A stretch of 64,000 nucleotides of DNA from Synechococcus sp. Nb3U1 (GCF_021533835.1 NZ_JAKFYQ010000002.1:310001-374000); one strand, 5' to 3'; positions 45,682-54,314 are shown, counted from the first letter of the stretch. Notes: generated by a model from the sequence alone, not told the origin. Made by a program: numbers and translations.

Positions 45682-45695
45682 TGTATACCGTATGC
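45682..45695. promoter_or_regulatory. candidate GntR site in hyuC/gntR divergent promoter
   Basis: TGTATACCGTATGC contains an imperfect inverted repeat (GTATAC-C-GTATGC). Its reverse strand carries GCATAC, and extended by two bases CAGCATAC, shared with the palindrome at 40374-40392. It sits between the two divergent start codons (45627 and 45749). Confidence 0.45.
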
Positions 45696-45748
45696 TGATT
45701 GGTGATAAGCTAATAACTACCGCCCGTTTTAATTGATGAGAGGTTCCC

Positions 45749-46444
45749 TTGAGTGCTGCCTTGCGTTCTCTGCCCCGCAAAGAGTCTCTCTACGAGCAAA
45801 CCTATCAAGCATTACGGGAAGCAGTTCTTTCCGGTCGTTTAGCGCCAGGAGAACGGCTGGTGGAGACCGTTTTGGCGGAGCAACTGCAGGTGAGCCGCAC
45901 CCCGATTCGGGAAGCCCTACGCCAACTGCAACGGGAGGAGCTGCTCATCCTCGGCCCCAGTGGGGGCTTGCATGTGCCCATCTTTTCCGAGCAAGATGCT
46001 GCTCAGCTATACGACTGCCGTTTGGCCCTAGAGCACCTTTCGGTGATGGGATCCTGCCAACAGGCCAGTTCCAGCCAACTGAAAAAAATGCAGGAGCTGG
46101 TGCAGCAGGCGGAGCAGCTTACGAGCATCCCCCTAGCAGAGCAGGATCCGCAGGCGCTCTTGGATGTGGACTACCGCTTTCATCACCTATTGGCGGAGAG
46201 TTCCGGCAACCGCTGGTTGGTCTCTCTGCTGGATCAGGTGTTCGACAAGATGGTGCTCCTACGTCTACAAACCACCTACCACAATCCGGGCGTGCTGGAG
46301 GTGCGGGTGGAGCATCGGCGCATCTATGAGGCGATTGCGCAACGGGATCCGATTCTGGCCACCCAGTCCATGAGCGAACATCTCGTCGCCAGCAAAGCCA
46401 GGGTGATTCGGGAAGTTCAGCATATGCGGGGCACACGGGTCTAA
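45749..46444 (+). CDS. GntR-family regulator, FadR/FCD subfamily
   Basis: 231 residues starting at a TTG (45749). The winged helix covers about residues 10-75 with LREAVLSGRLAPGERLVETVLAEQLQVSRTPIREALRQL, a textbook GntR motif. The C-terminal FCD helical domain carries the metal-ligand pattern Asp..His..His (LLDVDYRFHHLL and VEHRRIYEAI). FCD regulators usually respond to organic acids or ureides and control adjacent catabolic genes. It probably represses or activates the hyuC-like gene, the importer and the downstream GGCT-like gene. Confidence 0.9.
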   Translation: MSAALRSLPRKESLYEQTYQALREAVLSGRLAPGERLVETVLAEQLQVSRTPIREALRQLQREELLILGPSGGLHVPIFSEQDAAQLYDCRLALEHLSVMGSCQQASSSQLKKMQELVQQAEQLTSIPLAEQDPQALLDVDYRFHHLLAESSGNRWLVSLLDQVFDKMVLLRLQTTYHNPGVLEVRVEHRRIYEAIAQRDPILATQSMSEHLVASKARVIREVQHMRGTRV

Positions 46445-46556
46445 CCTGCCTAGAGGAGGAAAGGTTGATTTGATGATTTAATCTGAACATCCTTGCCCAA
46501 TCTGAGCCGTTTCAGCGTCTACCCAGTTTTTGTTTTTTGATTTTGAGGAGTGCACT

Positions 46557-46952
46557 ATGCAGCGCATCTTTATCTGTGGCTCTGCCCTCACCGGCCAGCC
46601 GGATCATGCCAATGTGGAAAGTGCCCGTTTCGTCGGCCCAGTGCGTACCCAACCCCGCTACCGTATGCATGCGGTGGAATCCGGTTGGCATCCTGGCGTA
46701 TATGAGGTGGAATCAGGGGGTGTAGCTCTGGCGGGAGAACTCTACGAAATGACCTCCGAGCAGTACGAAGCGCTGTTGGCCTCTGAACCTCCCCATCTTT
46801 ATCCGGGCCAAGTTCACTTAGAAGACGGTAGCTTGGCTATCGCCATGATTTACCCCAAATCTTTGGTGGAAAAGCACCAGTGGCCGGATATTTCTCACTT
46901 CGGCGGTTGGGCAGCCTACAAAGCTGGTCAACTGTCTCTGGCCTCGGCTTAG
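46557..46952 (+). CDS. allophanate-hydrolase C-domain / gamma-glutamylcyclotransferase-like protein
   Basis: 131 residues from the ATG at 46557, with an ideal GAGGAG six bases before. RIFICGSALTG near the start, a central RYRMHAVESGWHPGVYEV and VALAGELYEM, and the C-terminal PDISHFGGWAAY match the stand-alone version of the C-terminal domain of allophanate hydrolase, which has the GGCT fold. In allophanate hydrolase that domain decarboxylates the intermediate. Together with the hyuC-like and puuE genes it supports a ureide or cyclic-amide pathway. Cotranscribed downstream of gntR (112-base gap). Confidence 0.78.
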   Translation: MQRIFICGSALTGQPDHANVESARFVGPVRTQPRYRMHAVESGWHPGVYEVESGGVALAGELYEMTSEQYEALLASEPPHLYPGQVHLEDGSLAIAMIYPKSLVEKHQWPDISHFGGWAAYKAGQLSLASA

Positions 46953-46956
46953 TCTA

Positions 46957-47059
46957 ATGCGCCTGCTGATTATCAACTCCAACACCTCGGACAACGTCAC
47001 GCGTGCTGTTGAGACGGCAGCTCGTCACTATGACCACCCAGAGACGATCCGCTGCCGCT
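46957..47059 (+). pseudogene. 5' fragment of Asp/Glu/hydantoin racemase-like gene
   Basis: Four bases after the GGCT-like stop, a frame begins MRLLIINSNTSDNVTRAVE, the N-terminal beta-alpha unit of the Asp/Glu/hydantoin (allantoin) racemase family. The match ends after about 35 residues, where the sequence runs into a gene remnant on the other strand. The remaining roughly 200 residues, including both catalytic cysteines, are absent. The racemase would have interconverted allantoin or hydantoin enantiomers for the amidohydrolases, so the pathway has lost this step locally. Confidence 0.7.
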
Positions 47060-47074
47060 TGGATCCCGATGTCC

Positions 47075-47547
47075 CTACTCTTGGCGCAGACGGGCCATCA
47101 TCGACACATCCACATACTCCCCTTGCCGAAAAGCCAAGCCTTGCAAACGTCCTTCGCTCACAAAGCCAAACTTCTCGTAAAGGGCAATGGCTGCCGAATT
47201 ATCGGAATAAACCATCAATTCCAAACGGCGTCCATTCAACCACTGATCTGCCAATTCTAGAGCTGCTCGCATCCGGGCAGAACCGGCCCCTTTACCTTGT
47301 TCAGCAGGATGAACCGCAATGGATCCCAATTTGGCCACATGCCGCATGCGAGGCAGTGTTTATGCCGTCAAGGACAAAGTGCCAATCAGCCTCGGGCCAT
47401 CACACGCCACAAGGAGATAGTTGGAATCACAAGATTGGGCAATGCGCTGCTGAACAGAGGCCAAACTAGCAAAGGGCATTTCACAGGCTCAGTAAAGAGA
47501 GCTTGTAGTGCCTCAACATCTCCCAATTCCGCACGGCGAATGGTCAG
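47075..47547 (-). pseudogene. GNAT acetyltransferase pseudogene (frameshift plus internal stop)
   Basis: Reading the minus strand from 47547, one frame gives LTIRRAELGDVEALQALFTEPV, the start of a common GNAT subfamily. Homology then moves to another frame (MPFASLASVQQRIAQ, YLLVACDGPRLIGTLSLTA), meets a TAA, and continues in that same frame as MRHVAKLGSIAVHPAEQGKGAGSARM through ALYEKFGFVSEGR to a normal end at 47075. So at least one frameshift or small deletion and one nonsense codon break the gene. It faces the truncated racemase gene, and the join between the two looks like a deletion or insertion boundary. Confidence 0.75.
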
Positions 47548-47613
47548 AGTAGGCCGACTTAGGGGCGAAGGGGCGCTGTGCAGAGTGACTAGGGAAAGGG
47601 TTGTAATCCGAAA

Positions 47614-48585
47614 TTAATAAGTCGCTTGCAGGCGGCCCAGCACATAGTCTTGGGTGAGAATCGGCGGATAAAGGGGATCCCGGTGATGACGACCGACACA
47701 GGTAATTTCGGCATCAAAATTGGGGTAGACCACAAAGGCTGTGGAGTAGCGGGAATACTGAGCTTGTGGCCCCGTCGGCAGGACAACACGGTGGGGGGTA
47801 GAACAAAATTCATGGTTGGTCCAGCGCTGCATCAAATCGCCGGTATTCACCAAAATTGCCCCTGGGATCCAAGGAGCCGGGATCCATTCTCCCTGTTGGT
47901 TGCAGACTTCTAAACCACCAACCGAGTCTTGAAACAGCAGGGTAATACTGCCGTAATCAGTGTGGGCTGCGGCACGGGTTTGCCCCGTTTGTAGGTGTTC
48001 TGGCAAGGGTGGGTAGTGCAACAGGCGCAGAATAAAATGCTGTCGATCATGACGACGGGCAAAGTAATCTATCGGCAACTGCAAAGCTAAGGCAAAAGCC
48101 CGCAAAATATGCTGGGCTGCTGTACTGGCAGCTTCAAAGAAAGATAATACCCTCTCCCGGAAGAGCTCCGCTTCTGGGGGCCAGAGGTTAGGGTGGTCGT
48201 AGGCGGTAGCAGGGTGTACAATCGGGCCTTCTTTGCCAACATTGAAGCCCTCTTTAAGATCGCCGGGCAAGCTCGGATCCAACCGCTCACTTTCCAAAGG
48301 AGAGTAACCTCGATTGCTGCCATGATCTTTCCAGGAAAGGCTATTTTTTACGTCTAGGGGTAGAGCAAAAAACCAGCGCGCCTGTTCAAAGAATCTATCG
48401 ATTTCACTTTGTTCAATACCAAATTTGGTGAGATACAAAAAACCAATTTTATGACAGGCTTGATAAATCTGTTGGGCCACTTGTTCCTGTTGGCTGAGAT
48501 CCCCGTGAATAAAAGGATGCATATCCACCATCGGGATCTTTTCGGTAACGGTAACAACTTGATTTTGCACAGTGGCGGAACTCAT
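47614..48585 (-). CDS. 2-oxoglutarate/Fe(II)-dependent oxygenase, IPNS family, second copy
   Basis: 323 residues from the ATG at 48585. The DIOX_N part has IPMVDMHPFI and KIGFLYLTKFGI. The catalytic triad is His208 and Asp210 in AAHTDYGS and His265 in CSTPHRVV; RYSTAF provides the Arg/Ser pair for 2-oxoglutarate. All residues are intact. It follows the Rieske oxygenase gene by 41 bases on the same strand, so the two oxygenases form an operon. It is only moderately similar to the enzyme at 6903. The substrate is unknown; context suggests a nitrogen heterocycle or related compound. Confidence 0.9.
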   Translation of the reverse strand: MSSATVQNQVVTVTEKIPMVDMHPFIHGDLSQQEQVAQQIYQACHKIGFLYLTKFGIEQSEIDRFFEQARWFFALPLDVKNSLSWKDHGSNRGYSPLESERLDPSLPGDLKEGFNVGKEGPIVHPATAYDHPNLWPPEAELFRERVLSFFEAASTAAQHILRAFALALQLPIDYFARRHDRQHFILRLLHYPPLPEHLQTGQTRAAAHTDYGSITLLFQDSVGGLEVCNQQGEWIPAPWIPGAILVNTGDLMQRWTNHEFCSTPHRVVLPTGPQAQYSRYSTAFVVYPNFDAEITCVGRHHRDPLYPPILTQDYVLGRLQATY

Positions 48586-48626
48586 GACGGGGATCTCCAG
48601 ACTAGAAAAGATTAGAAAAGGGGTCA

Positions 48627-49610
48627 TTAGGAGCCAGAAAACAATTGAGCCAGTTGTCGACGCATCAGGATCCCGGGTTTATCGGAGGCCATGTGTTGCT
48701 CTTGGGCCAAATCCAGCGGTGTGTCGTAGTCGGTGGTTTCTAAAATGCCGCGATCCTCGGCAGCGATGGCCCGTTCCCAGGCGGTGATATCGGCTTCTGG
48801 CACCTCTGCTTCTGTGTCGTTGCTGAGGCAGAACTGGATCACCTGTGAGGTGGCATCGTCGATGGGAGTGGCAAAGGTGCAGATGATACGGACAACGCCA
48901 TTGCAATAGGTGAGGGTGAGCTTACGACCAAAGGGTATATACCACACCATGTCGTTGTTTTGGATCGTCTTAGGGTCGGCCATTTGCAAATTTTGCTGCT
49001 GCTCGGGCGGGTTGACGACGGGCACCCAAGTACGCACCTGCAAGCCATACTCGAATACTTCCGTTTCCAGACGGGGAGGAATGGGTTGCTCGGCATCCCC
49101 AAAGCTGCTGCTGTGCACAAAGGCCAAGTGGGCCATATCAAAGGAGTTTTCCATCAGGCGCAAGCCGCTACAGCGCCACGGCTCACACAGTTGGTGCATC
49201 AGACGAAACGCTGGATCAAAGGCTTCGGCAATGGTTGGGATCCCGATCAGAGGCTCCTCTAAGGCTACCCACACGTAGCCATAAGCTACCTGAGCAGCAT
49301 AGGCAGGTACCCGATAGGATTCCGGGATCCCTCCTCCGATCTGGGGTACCCTCACACAACGGCCCCTACCATCAAATCGCCAACCGTGATAGGGGCACCG
49401 AAGGGATCCCTCGATAACCCGTCCCTGGGACAAACGAGCCGTGCGATGACAGCAGCGATCCGCCAGGGCAAACACACCCCCCAAGCCATCCGACCAGAGC
49501 ACCAGCGGGGATCCCAGCAAAACAAAGCGCAATGGCCCTGCCTCCAGCTCCCCAATCCGACAGATGGGATACCAAAAGTGCTGCAGTTGAGGCTGTTGAG
49601 TGACCAGCAT
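48627..49610 (-). CDS. Rieske non-haem iron oxygenase, alpha-subunit type
   Basis: 327 residues. The Rieske centre ligands are Cys53 and His55 (CCHRTARLSQG) and Cys72 and His75 (CPYHGWRFDG). The mononuclear iron site is in NSFDMAHLAFVH with His161 and His166. The size and single-component look match PAO/VanA-like or HpxD-like oxygenases. It needs a reductase or ferredoxin, none of which is adjacent, so photosynthetic ferredoxin may serve. It is followed by the 2OG oxygenase gene. A role like HpxD (purine hydroxylation) is an attractive but unproven idea. Confidence 0.88.
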   Translation of the reverse strand: MLVTQQPQLQHFWYPICRIGELEAGPLRFVLLGSPLVLWSDGLGGVFALADRCCHRTARLSQGRVIEGSLRCPYHGWRFDGRGRCVRVPQIGGGIPESYRVPAYAAQVAYGYVWVALEEPLIGIPTIAEAFDPAFRLMHQLCEPWRCSGLRLMENSFDMAHLAFVHSSSFGDAEQPIPPRLETEVFEYGLQVRTWVPVVNPPEQQQNLQMADPKTIQNNDMVWYIPFGRKLTLTYCNGVVRIICTFATPIDDATSQVIQFCLSNDTEAEVPEADITAWERAIAAEDRGILETTDYDTPLDLAQEQHMASDKPGILMRRQLAQLFSGS

Positions 49611-49738
49611 CAGTTAATCATGCAATGGATCTCTTCTCACGCTAATTGGGACGGGATCCGAAAATCGGTAGCCTAGAGTACGGGATCCCGAAGCAGGAGT
49701 TCCCCAGCACCTCCTGAAAGAACCAGAGAACCAATGCC

Positions 49739-52700
49739 CTAACCGGCGTGAGGGGTTGGGTTCGTCAAACCAATCACTTGGGTATGAGCACCACGAGCCT
49801 GGGTCACGCCAATGGTGCGCTCTGCCTTTTCGATCATGGGGCGACGCAAACTTACCACCAAAAACTGCGCCTGACGGGATTGCTGCCAAATCATGCTGGC
49901 CAACTTTTCCACATTGGCCCCATCCAAAAACATATCCACCTCATCAAAGGCATAAAAACTGGAGGGCCGGAACCGCTGCAGAGCAAAAATGAAGCTGAGA
50001 GCCGTCAGGGATTTTTCCCCTCCCGACATGGAGCTAAGACGACGCACCGGCTTGCCTTTCGGGTGGGCCACTAGGGTCAGACCACCCGCCAAGGGATCCT
50101 CTGGATTTTCCAATTCCAAATGGCCATCACCATCCGAAAGCTGGGCAAAAATGGTCTGAAAATGACCATCAACAGCGTTAAAGGCATCCAGAAAGGCTTG
50201 GCGACGTAGAGTGGCAAAATTTTCGATGCGCAACAACAATTCTGTGCGTTCTTGGTTTAGGGTCTCCAACTTAGCACTCAAATCCGTGAGGCGTACCTGG
50301 GTTTCTTCATACTCAGTGATCGCCAGCATATTGACAGGTTCAAGGGAGCGCAGTTTGTCTTCGGTTTTGCGTTTTTGCCGTTGTAGCTCATCCAAAGTCC
50401 AGTTAGTAGGTAAATCAGGAAGCGAGTCGGGCAGATCTTGGGCAGCCGCTTGCAATTGTGTTTGCAGTTGAGCCAGCAGGGCTTCTTTTTCCTGTTGTTG
50501 GGTGAGGGCGTTGTAGCGTTCCCAATCGAGGCGTTGGATCTGCTGTTGTTGGGCCCGCACTTGAAATTCCTGTTGATCCCGTTCTTGGCGCAGGTGGGCA
50601 AGGCGGGCTTCGATCTCACTCATGTGTTGCCGTTGGTTGGCGATGTGCTCTTGGGTTTGGCGAATACTTTCTTGCTGTTGAGCCATCTGCGCCTGGAGGT
50701 GGGCTTGACGCTGCTCGCTCTCCTGTAGGCGCTCCTGTTGCTGCTGCACCTTGGCCCGATTCAGTTGTTGCTGGGTGGAGTTTTCCTGCCGTTGCCGCTC
50801 CAGTTGGGTCAGCTGCTGCTGAAGTTCTGCTAGGTGACTTTCCTGCTGTTGAACCTTCTGCTGAGTTTGCTGCCAATGCTGGTTCACCGGGGATCCCTCC
50901 AGTTGGCTGAGTTTGAGGGTGAGATCCGCCAGGCGCTGTTCGAGAGGAACAAGGTAAAGCTGAATCTGGTCGAGCCGCTGCTGAACCTGCTGGCTTTCGG
51001 TGTGCAATTGCGCCAGGGATCCCTGCAGTTGCTTAAGGCGGGCCTGCTGGTTTTGGCAATCGGATTGGTGGCGTTCTAAGTATTGCTGGGCTTGCAGGGT
51101 GTCTTGGCGGGCAGACAGCAGGGCTTGGGTCAGTTGTTTCTCGCGGGCTTGGCCAGCTTGCAAACGTGGGATAAGGGCTTTGAGTAATTCTTCAATATCT
51201 TCTAGGCGGACGCGCAATTCGTCCACTTCCGAGTGTTCGCTGGCCGAAAAGTGGATCCCTTGTCGGTGCTGGCTGGTGCCACCGGTGATCGCCCCGGAGG
51301 TTTCTAGAAGCTCTCCTTCTAGGGTGACGATGCGGTGCTTGCCGATGTGGGGCTGAGCCAGTTCTAGGCTCTCAAACACCAGGGTAGAGCCGAGCACAAA
51401 TCCAAACACATCTCGGTAACGATCTTCAAAACGCACTAGGCGAATGGCATAATCAATCAGGCCATTCAATTTCAAGGGGTTGGGAGGGCGGGTAGTTTGT
51501 AGTTTATTCAAGGGTAAAAAGGTAGCCCGCCCTGCTTTTTCTCGTTTCAAAAAGTTCACAGCACTGACGGCAACGGTATCATCTTCTACCACCACAAACT
51601 GCAACCGACTGCCGGCAGCGATCTCCAGAGCCAGTTGATACTGCGGATCCACCTGCCCCAACTGGGCCACCAACCCCAATACCCCCGGCAGGCGAGCACC
51701 CAACACTGCTTGGGTGGCACGGGATCCCTGGGATTCTTGCAGCACTTGACGGCGGGTTTCCAATTTGTCCAGTTGCCGCTGTTTGCTGTGTAGCTCGGCG
51801 GTGAGGCGTTCGTGGGTGGCTCGATCCAATTCCAAACTGGCCTGCAGCTGCGATAACTCTTGCGCCAGGGTTTGCACCTGAGCTTCCGACTGGCGGCAAG
51901 ACTGTTCCAAGCCAGCGGTGAGAGCGAGATGGGATCCCAGCCAGTTCTCAATCTGGGCGATCTCTGTTTGGGTGTCTTGGCCCTGCCGTTCCAGTTGTCG
52001 TTGCCGTTCTTGCAAGCGAATTTGCTCCTGCTGTAGAGGTTCCTGTTCGGCGCGGATCTCCTCCACATGGCGGGTGAGATAGCGCTGTTGTTTCACCCAA
52101 GCATCCGAGGATTGGGCCAAGGCTCGCAGTTGTTCTCGGCTTTGCTCGAGGTTGGCTTGGGCTTTCTGATGCTGGGTTTGCAGGGATCCCTGGGCTTGGG
52201 TGAGTTGCTCCTGTTCGGTTTGTAGGTGTTCCAGTTCCGCATCCAAACGGAGCAGATGCTCTTGGCAGTGCTGTCGCAGGCGCTGCTCCTGCTCGATCTC
52301 CTGCTGCCAAGTTTCAATCTGTTGGCTGGCCTGCTGCAGTTGTGCCTCAGCAGTGGCGATCTGGGCTTGCAGGTGCAGGTATTCTTCTTCCCCTAGGGCG
52401 TGGATGCGGCTTTGCAACTTCGTCAGGGTGGCTTCTGCTTGTTGCAAATGCTCGTTCAAAGTCTCTAGCTCAGTAGTGGCCCGCGCCTGGGCGCTGAGAA
52501 GCTGCTGAATGGAGTCCTGAGTTTGCTCCACTTGGGTTTGCAAATGCCGCCAAAGCAGCACCTGTTGTTGCTGTTCCAGGGTTTCTAGGTGCAGCCGCAG
52601 TTGCTGGTATTGTTGGGCCTTTTCACTTTCTTTGAGCAACCGCTCTCCTTGAGCTTGCAGTTCCTGCTCGATCAACCGGAACCGCTCAATTTGCTCTCGT

Positions 52701-53323
52701 ACCGCCTCCAACTTGTTGTTGGCCTGGGCAATTTTGCGATCAAAGGTGGCTACCCCCGCCAATTCGTCGATGATCTGCCGCCGCTCTTTGGCGTTCATAG
52801 AAATAATGCTGGTGACATCCCCCTGCAAAACGACGTTGTAGCCGTTCGGGTAAATGTGCATCGCCTCCAGTTGTTCGTGCAGCTCGCTCAGGGTACAGGG
52901 CACATCGTTGATATAAAAGGTGCTGGTGTAGGCAGGGGAATCGGGATCCTCTCCCCGGCCAGGGCTGACCCGCAGGCGACGGCTCACTTTCCATTCCGTG
53001 GGATGGGCTGCTCCATTTCCAGCTCCATGGGTATCTCCATACCCAATAGGAGGGGATCCCTGACCCAGATCAAAGGTCACCGAAACATGGGTCTCTACTC
53101 GGCGATGACTGTTGAGACTGCCCGAATGTACCAGATCCAGCAGCTTTTCCGCCCGCATCCCCCGCGAGGAAGACAGCCCCAGCGCAAACAAGATCGCATC
53201 AAGAATATTGGATTTGCCAGAGCCATTAGGGCCAGAAATGACGGTAAACCCTGGCAACAACGGCATCGAGGTCGTGCTACCAAAAGACTTGAATCGGGTC
53301 AACTCGATCTGCTTGACGTACAT
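49739..53323 (-). CDS. smc: chromosome segregation protein SMC
   Basis: 1194 residues from the ATG at 53323 (MYVKQIELTRFKSFG). Walker A is GPNGSGKSNI near residue 31. A long Gln/Glu-rich coiled coil follows, with the hinge at about 510-680 (PGVLGLVAQLGQVDPQ, VTLEGELLETSGAITGG), a returning coil, then the signature SSMSGGEKSLTAL and Walker B YAFDEVDMFLDGANVE. SMC compacts and segregates chromosomes, usually loaded near the origin, which here is about 3 kb away. ScpA and ScpB are not in the window. A cluster of GGATCC sites breaks the Gln-rich code. Confidence 0.96.
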   Translation of the reverse strand: MYVKQIELTRFKSFGSTTSMPLLPGFTVISGPNGSGKSNILDAILFALGLSSSRGMRAEKLLDLVHSGSLNSHRRVETHVSVTFDLGQGSPPIGYGDTHGAGNGAAHPTEWKVSRRLRVSPGRGEDPDSPAYTSTFYINDVPCTLSELHEQLEAMHIYPNGYNVVLQGDVTSIISMNAKERRQIIDELAGVATFDRKIAQANNKLEAVREQIERFRLIEQELQAQGERLLKESEKAQQYQQLRLHLETLEQQQQVLLWRHLQTQVEQTQDSIQQLLSAQARATTELETLNEHLQQAEATLTKLQSRIHALGEEEYLHLQAQIATAEAQLQQASQQIETWQQEIEQEQRLRQHCQEHLLRLDAELEHLQTEQEQLTQAQGSLQTQHQKAQANLEQSREQLRALAQSSDAWVKQQRYLTRHVEEIRAEQEPLQQEQIRLQERQRQLERQGQDTQTEIAQIENWLGSHLALTAGLEQSCRQSEAQVQTLAQELSQLQASLELDRATHERLTAELHSKQRQLDKLETRRQVLQESQGSRATQAVLGARLPGVLGLVAQLGQVDPQYQLALEIAAGSRLQFVVVEDDTVAVSAVNFLKREKAGRATFLPLNKLQTTRPPNPLKLNGLIDYAIRLVRFEDRYRDVFGFVLGSTLVFESLELAQPHIGKHRIVTLEGELLETSGAITGGTSQHRQGIHFSASEHSEVDELRVRLEDIEELLKALIPRLQAGQAREKQLTQALLSARQDTLQAQQYLERHQSDCQNQQARLKQLQGSLAQLHTESQQVQQRLDQIQLYLVPLEQRLADLTLKLSQLEGSPVNQHWQQTQQKVQQQESHLAELQQQLTQLERQRQENSTQQQLNRAKVQQQQERLQESEQRQAHLQAQMAQQQESIRQTQEHIANQRQHMSEIEARLAHLRQERDQQEFQVRAQQQQIQRLDWERYNALTQQQEKEALLAQLQTQLQAAAQDLPDSLPDLPTNWTLDELQRQKRKTEDKLRSLEPVNMLAITEYEETQVRLTDLSAKLETLNQERTELLLRIENFATLRRQAFLDAFNAVDGHFQTIFAQLSDGDGHLELENPEDPLAGGLTLVAHPKGKPVRRLSSMSGGEKSLTALSFIFALQRFRPSSFYAFDEVDMFLDGANVEKLASMIWQQSRQAQFLVVSLRRPMIEKAERTIGVTQARGAHTQVIGLTNPTPHAG

Positions 53324-53424
53324 GACACCGCACATCTAGTGTGGCCACCACCAGATGATGGCAACAGGCTAGCATGGGTAGCAAAACTTGCGTAGCTAAC
53401 CTGCAAACCCAATTCCACGCAGCC

Positions 53425-53793
53425 TCACTCGGGATCCCTGGGCTGCACCTCCAGTAAATCCGCCTTTTGCAACAGCCGCTGGACTTCTGCCCGCAACTGC
53501 TTCCAACTACAGCTCAACAAACTGGCTTTGGGAATCAACAGCAGCCGGTATCCGGGTTTCAGGTTTGGGCACAGAGACCGTAAGATTTCCCGCAACTGGC
53601 GACGCAACCGATTTCGACGTACTGCCGATTGGCTCACTTTTTTGCTGATCACCAACCCCACCTGGCTGGGGAGCCCTGACTCTACTGGGCGAAACAGTAC
53701 CGTTAGACCCCCACTGGAGCGGCGCTGCCCCTCCTGATACAAAGCTTGAAAGGCTCGACGATCGCGCAATCGATGACGAGCAGGCAACATCAA
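53425..53793 (-). CDS. rnpA: ribonuclease P protein component
   Basis: 122 residues, basic. The RNR motif KKVSQSAVRRNRLRRQLRE near residues 50-68, the N-terminal LPARHRLRDRRAFQALYQEG and GLVISKKV are diagnostic. RnpA binds RNase P RNA and helps position pre-tRNA leaders. It follows rpmH by 79 bases on the same strand, the conserved bacterial rpmH-rnpA order beside dnaA. A second ATG one codon later (53790) could be used. Confidence 0.96.
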   Translation of the reverse strand: MMLPARHRLRDRRAFQALYQEGQRRSSGGLTVLFRPVESGLPSQVGLVISKKVSQSAVRRNRLRRQLREILRSLCPNLKPGYRLLLIPKASLLSCSWKQLRAEVQRLLQKADLLEVQPRDPE

Positions 53794-53872
53794 CAGGCAA
53801 AGACTAGGAAAAACAGTTCAGCAGAATGGGATCGCTGCTTAGGATTTAAACTTGGCAAACTTGACCCACACA

Positions 53873-54013
53873 CTAAGAAGCAGCCAGACGATGCCGCCCT
53901 TTGGCTCGCCGCCGCCGCAAAACTTGCCGCCCAGTTGCGGTTTGCATTCTGGCGCGGAACCCAGAGACTCGGATGCGTCTGCGATTGGTGCCGCGAAGGG
54001 TACGCTTGGTCAT
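53873..54013 (-). CDS. rpmH: 50S ribosomal protein L34
   Basis: 46 residues starting [20 protein letters not shown] and ending [13 protein letters not shown], an L34 of usual length and charge. L34 is a small, very basic protein of the large ribosomal subunit. The gene opens the rpmH-rnpA unit and is divergent from dnaA. Its 5' leader holds an 11-bp tandem repeat (54028-54071). Confidence 0.97.
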   Translation of the reverse strand: MTKRTLRGTNRRRIRVSGFRARMQTATGRQVLRRRRAKGRHRLAAS

Positions 54014-54027
54014 GGTGAGGAATCCGT

Positions 54028-54071
54028 GAGGTCAATATGAGGTCAATATGAGGTCAATATGAGGTCAAAAC
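54028..54071. repeat. 11-bp tandem repeats between rpmH and dnaA
   Basis: GAGGTCAATAT is repeated three times exactly and followed by a fourth variant copy (GAGGTCAAAAC), beginning 15 bases from the rpmH start codon. The rest of the roughly 300-base gap up to dnaA contains no DnaA box or other feature I can name. The 11-base period places the copies on one helix face. Confidence 0.75.
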
Positions 54072-54314
54072 AATGTTGGTTGAATCTGTTGCATCCGTGT
54101 TGACGATGCTGACGAGACTAAAGCTCACCAACGCAAGCCAAAGTCCAGTCCACTTGCAGCTAGTCACGGATTTAGGATCGTAGCAGACTCACTTAGAAAT
54201 TGCTAGATTGGCCACCCTGCGCGAAGCAGCTAAATTGGGATATCCTGAGTCCCTGCCGAGGGATCCCAGTAGCGGATCCGCTGGGTCATTGACTTATCGC
54301 GTTGGGTGTGTTGC

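Noticed and set aside
49739-53323. several long plus-strand frames opposite smc
   Set aside because: They are shadows of the Gln-rich coiled-coil code and show only low-complexity translations.
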